Origin: CAYLXU01 sp964388055
Lineage (GTDB): Bacteria > Patescibacteriota > Minisyncoccia > UBA6257 > JACRHW01
Length of the DNA: 13,479 nucleotides
Assembly: GCA_964388055.1 (NCBI GenBank)
Contig: CAYLXU010000019.1
Location: forward strand, 1 to 13,479
Direction of reading: 5' to 3'
This document shows positions 12,710-13,479 of this stretch, in pieces. The position numbers and the translations under genes are program-made. How positions within the stretch are numbered: the stretch's first letter is position 1; every line of letters begins with the position of its first letter. The notes beneath the pieces were generated by a model that saw only the letters and a list, made by a program, of their open reading frames with translations, had not been told where the DNA came from and ran no database searches.

Positions 12710-13479
12710 TTATGTTTTATACAATTTCTTCTCTTCAATATAAGATAGAACACTTGGAGAAAGAAGTGCCGCCACATCTTCTCCTGCCGCAATCCGTTCA
12801 CGAATAATCGTACTCGATCCCCCTATACGCGTAAATTCAATCGTCTCAGCGCGTGATGGAAGATCTTCTTCAGTCACATCATAACCAGGACGCTTAATTA
12901 CGACAAAAGAAAGGTTTTTCCAAACATCCTCACCTCGTACCCAGGTGCGTTGTATCTCGGAACCTCCGACGTTTCCACCTTGCACTAAATCACTTCCCAC
13001 AACGTTCCAAATCTCCGCGTTCGGATATTCCGCCTGATATCGTTCATTCAAAAAATAAGTAGGTGTGTACATATCGCTGTCCATGTCAGAAAAATCAATA
13101 AATACATTTGGCATATCAAAATTGCGCTTCACCATCTCTTTCCTGTCCTCGGAAGACACATCATCCAAAGCTGTCTTGTTTCTACGTGAACCACATGGTA
13201 CTACCACCACACGATCAAATATCGTGAGAAGACATTCAACAATCTGCTTGTGATGTAACGCCGGGGGGTTAAAACTTCCCCCATAAAGGGCAATCCTTTC
13301 ACGTGAAGACGCAAGCAATCGTTCTTTTAACGCATTGTAACGTTCTGTATAGTAAGGCGTTAAAAGAGATTCTCTCAAATCATTGCCAAACGCGCGCCTG
13401 CTTACAATTGGACAGGGTGGTGCTTGAATACGTTTAAAATATGCGCGGTGGAACAATCCCCAATGCCGTTCAAGATCTT
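12710..13479 (-). CDS. NadD-like nicotinate-nucleotide adenylyltransferase family protein (probably 5'-partial)
   Basis: A nucleotidyltransferase of the NMN/NaMN adenylyltransferase group, which makes NAD-type dinucleotides from ATP and a mononucleotide. Evidence: ALYGGSFNPPALHHKQ (about 13294-13247), the family's GG(S/T)FxPxHxGH loop; VVGSDLV in the middle; and a C-terminal SSTIIRERI followed by LLSPSVLSYIEEKKLY, typical of NadD (ISSTxIR and VxxYIxxxxLY). The HxGH motif reads ALHH, so the first His is Ala. At least 60 codons precede the nucleotide loop, where NadD normally has about ten, and the frame is open to the window edge. Either the protein has an N-terminal extension cut by the window, or it starts at an internal TTG near 13318, giving about 202 residues, the usual length. 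The TTG at 13456 is also possible. Confidence 0.75.
   Translation of the reverse strand, partial: DLERHWGLFHRAYFKRIQAPPCPIVSRRAFGNDLRESLLTPYYTERYNALKERLLASSRERIALYGGSFNPPALHHKQIVECLLTIFDRVVVVPCGSRRNKTALDDVSSEDRKEMVKRNFDMPNVFIDFSDMDSDMYTPTYFLNERYQAEYPNAEIWNVVGSDLVQGGNVGGSEIQRTWVRGEDVWKNLSFVVIKRPGYDVTEEDLPSRAETIEFTRIGGSSTIIRERIAAGEDVAALLSPSVLSYIEEKKLYKT

Noticed and set aside
1..13479. tRNA or rRNA genes, CRISPR arrays, insertion sequences
   Set aside because: I saw no cloverleaf, no regularly spaced repeats and no transposase-like frame. The only clear repeats are the 74-bp pair and the inverted repeat at 3762-3840.

Overview
The window is a gene-dense stretch in which every supported gene lies on the minus strand, so transcription runs from high to low coordinates. 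Short intergenic gaps, compact intrinsic terminators, clear sigma70-type promoters, AT-rich to moderate base composition and many divergent paralogues suggest a small-genome bacterium. A Patescibacteria/CPR (Parcubacteria-like) source is my guess, based on style only, since no rRNA or marker gene settles it.

Layout from high to low coordinates. (1) 12710-13479: a NadD-like nucleotidyltransferase, probably cut by the window edge, ending in a clean terminator. (2) 5752-12597: an unusual cassette of six genes. It holds three von Willebrand A (vWA) proteins with intact MIDAS-type motifs and the same C-terminal Lys-rich K-(L/F)-G-R-L tail, two truncated pyruvate-kinase-like proteins (A and B domains only), and a divergent adenylosuccinate-synthetase-like GTPase. 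The order is vWA | vWA-PK-PurA | vWA-PK. Each transcription unit has its own promoter and terminator. Two of the promoters and leaders are identical over 74 bp. Both vWA-PK junctions carry a hairpin that looks like an internal attenuator. (3) 3852-5642: the translational GTPase TypA/BipA with its own promoter and a hairpin-plus-U-tract leader. (4) 3762-3840: a 20-bp-arm inverted repeat of unknown nature. (5) 3246-3682: two small two-helix membrane proteins, translationally coupled. (6) 62-3173: a class I glutamine amidotransferase, a 40-residue acidic protein, and a 728-residue protein that joins a Fic (AMPylation-type) domain to a C-terminal R-S-E mono-ADP-ribosyltransferase domain. (7) 1-65: a strong promoter overlapping the fic stop codon, reading into a gene that leaves the window.

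The strongest candidate for an undescribed system is the vWA/PK-like/PurA-like cassette. My inference is that vWA proteins, perhaps marked by their common tail, act together with two repurposed central-metabolism enzymes (phosphoenolpyruvate-type and nucleotide-ligase-type chemistry). The idea echoes the vWA-plus-biosynthetic-enzyme layout of ter stress operons, but none of the hallmark Ter proteins is present here. The second candidate is the Fic-ART double modifier with a small overlapping upstream gene that may be its antitoxin.
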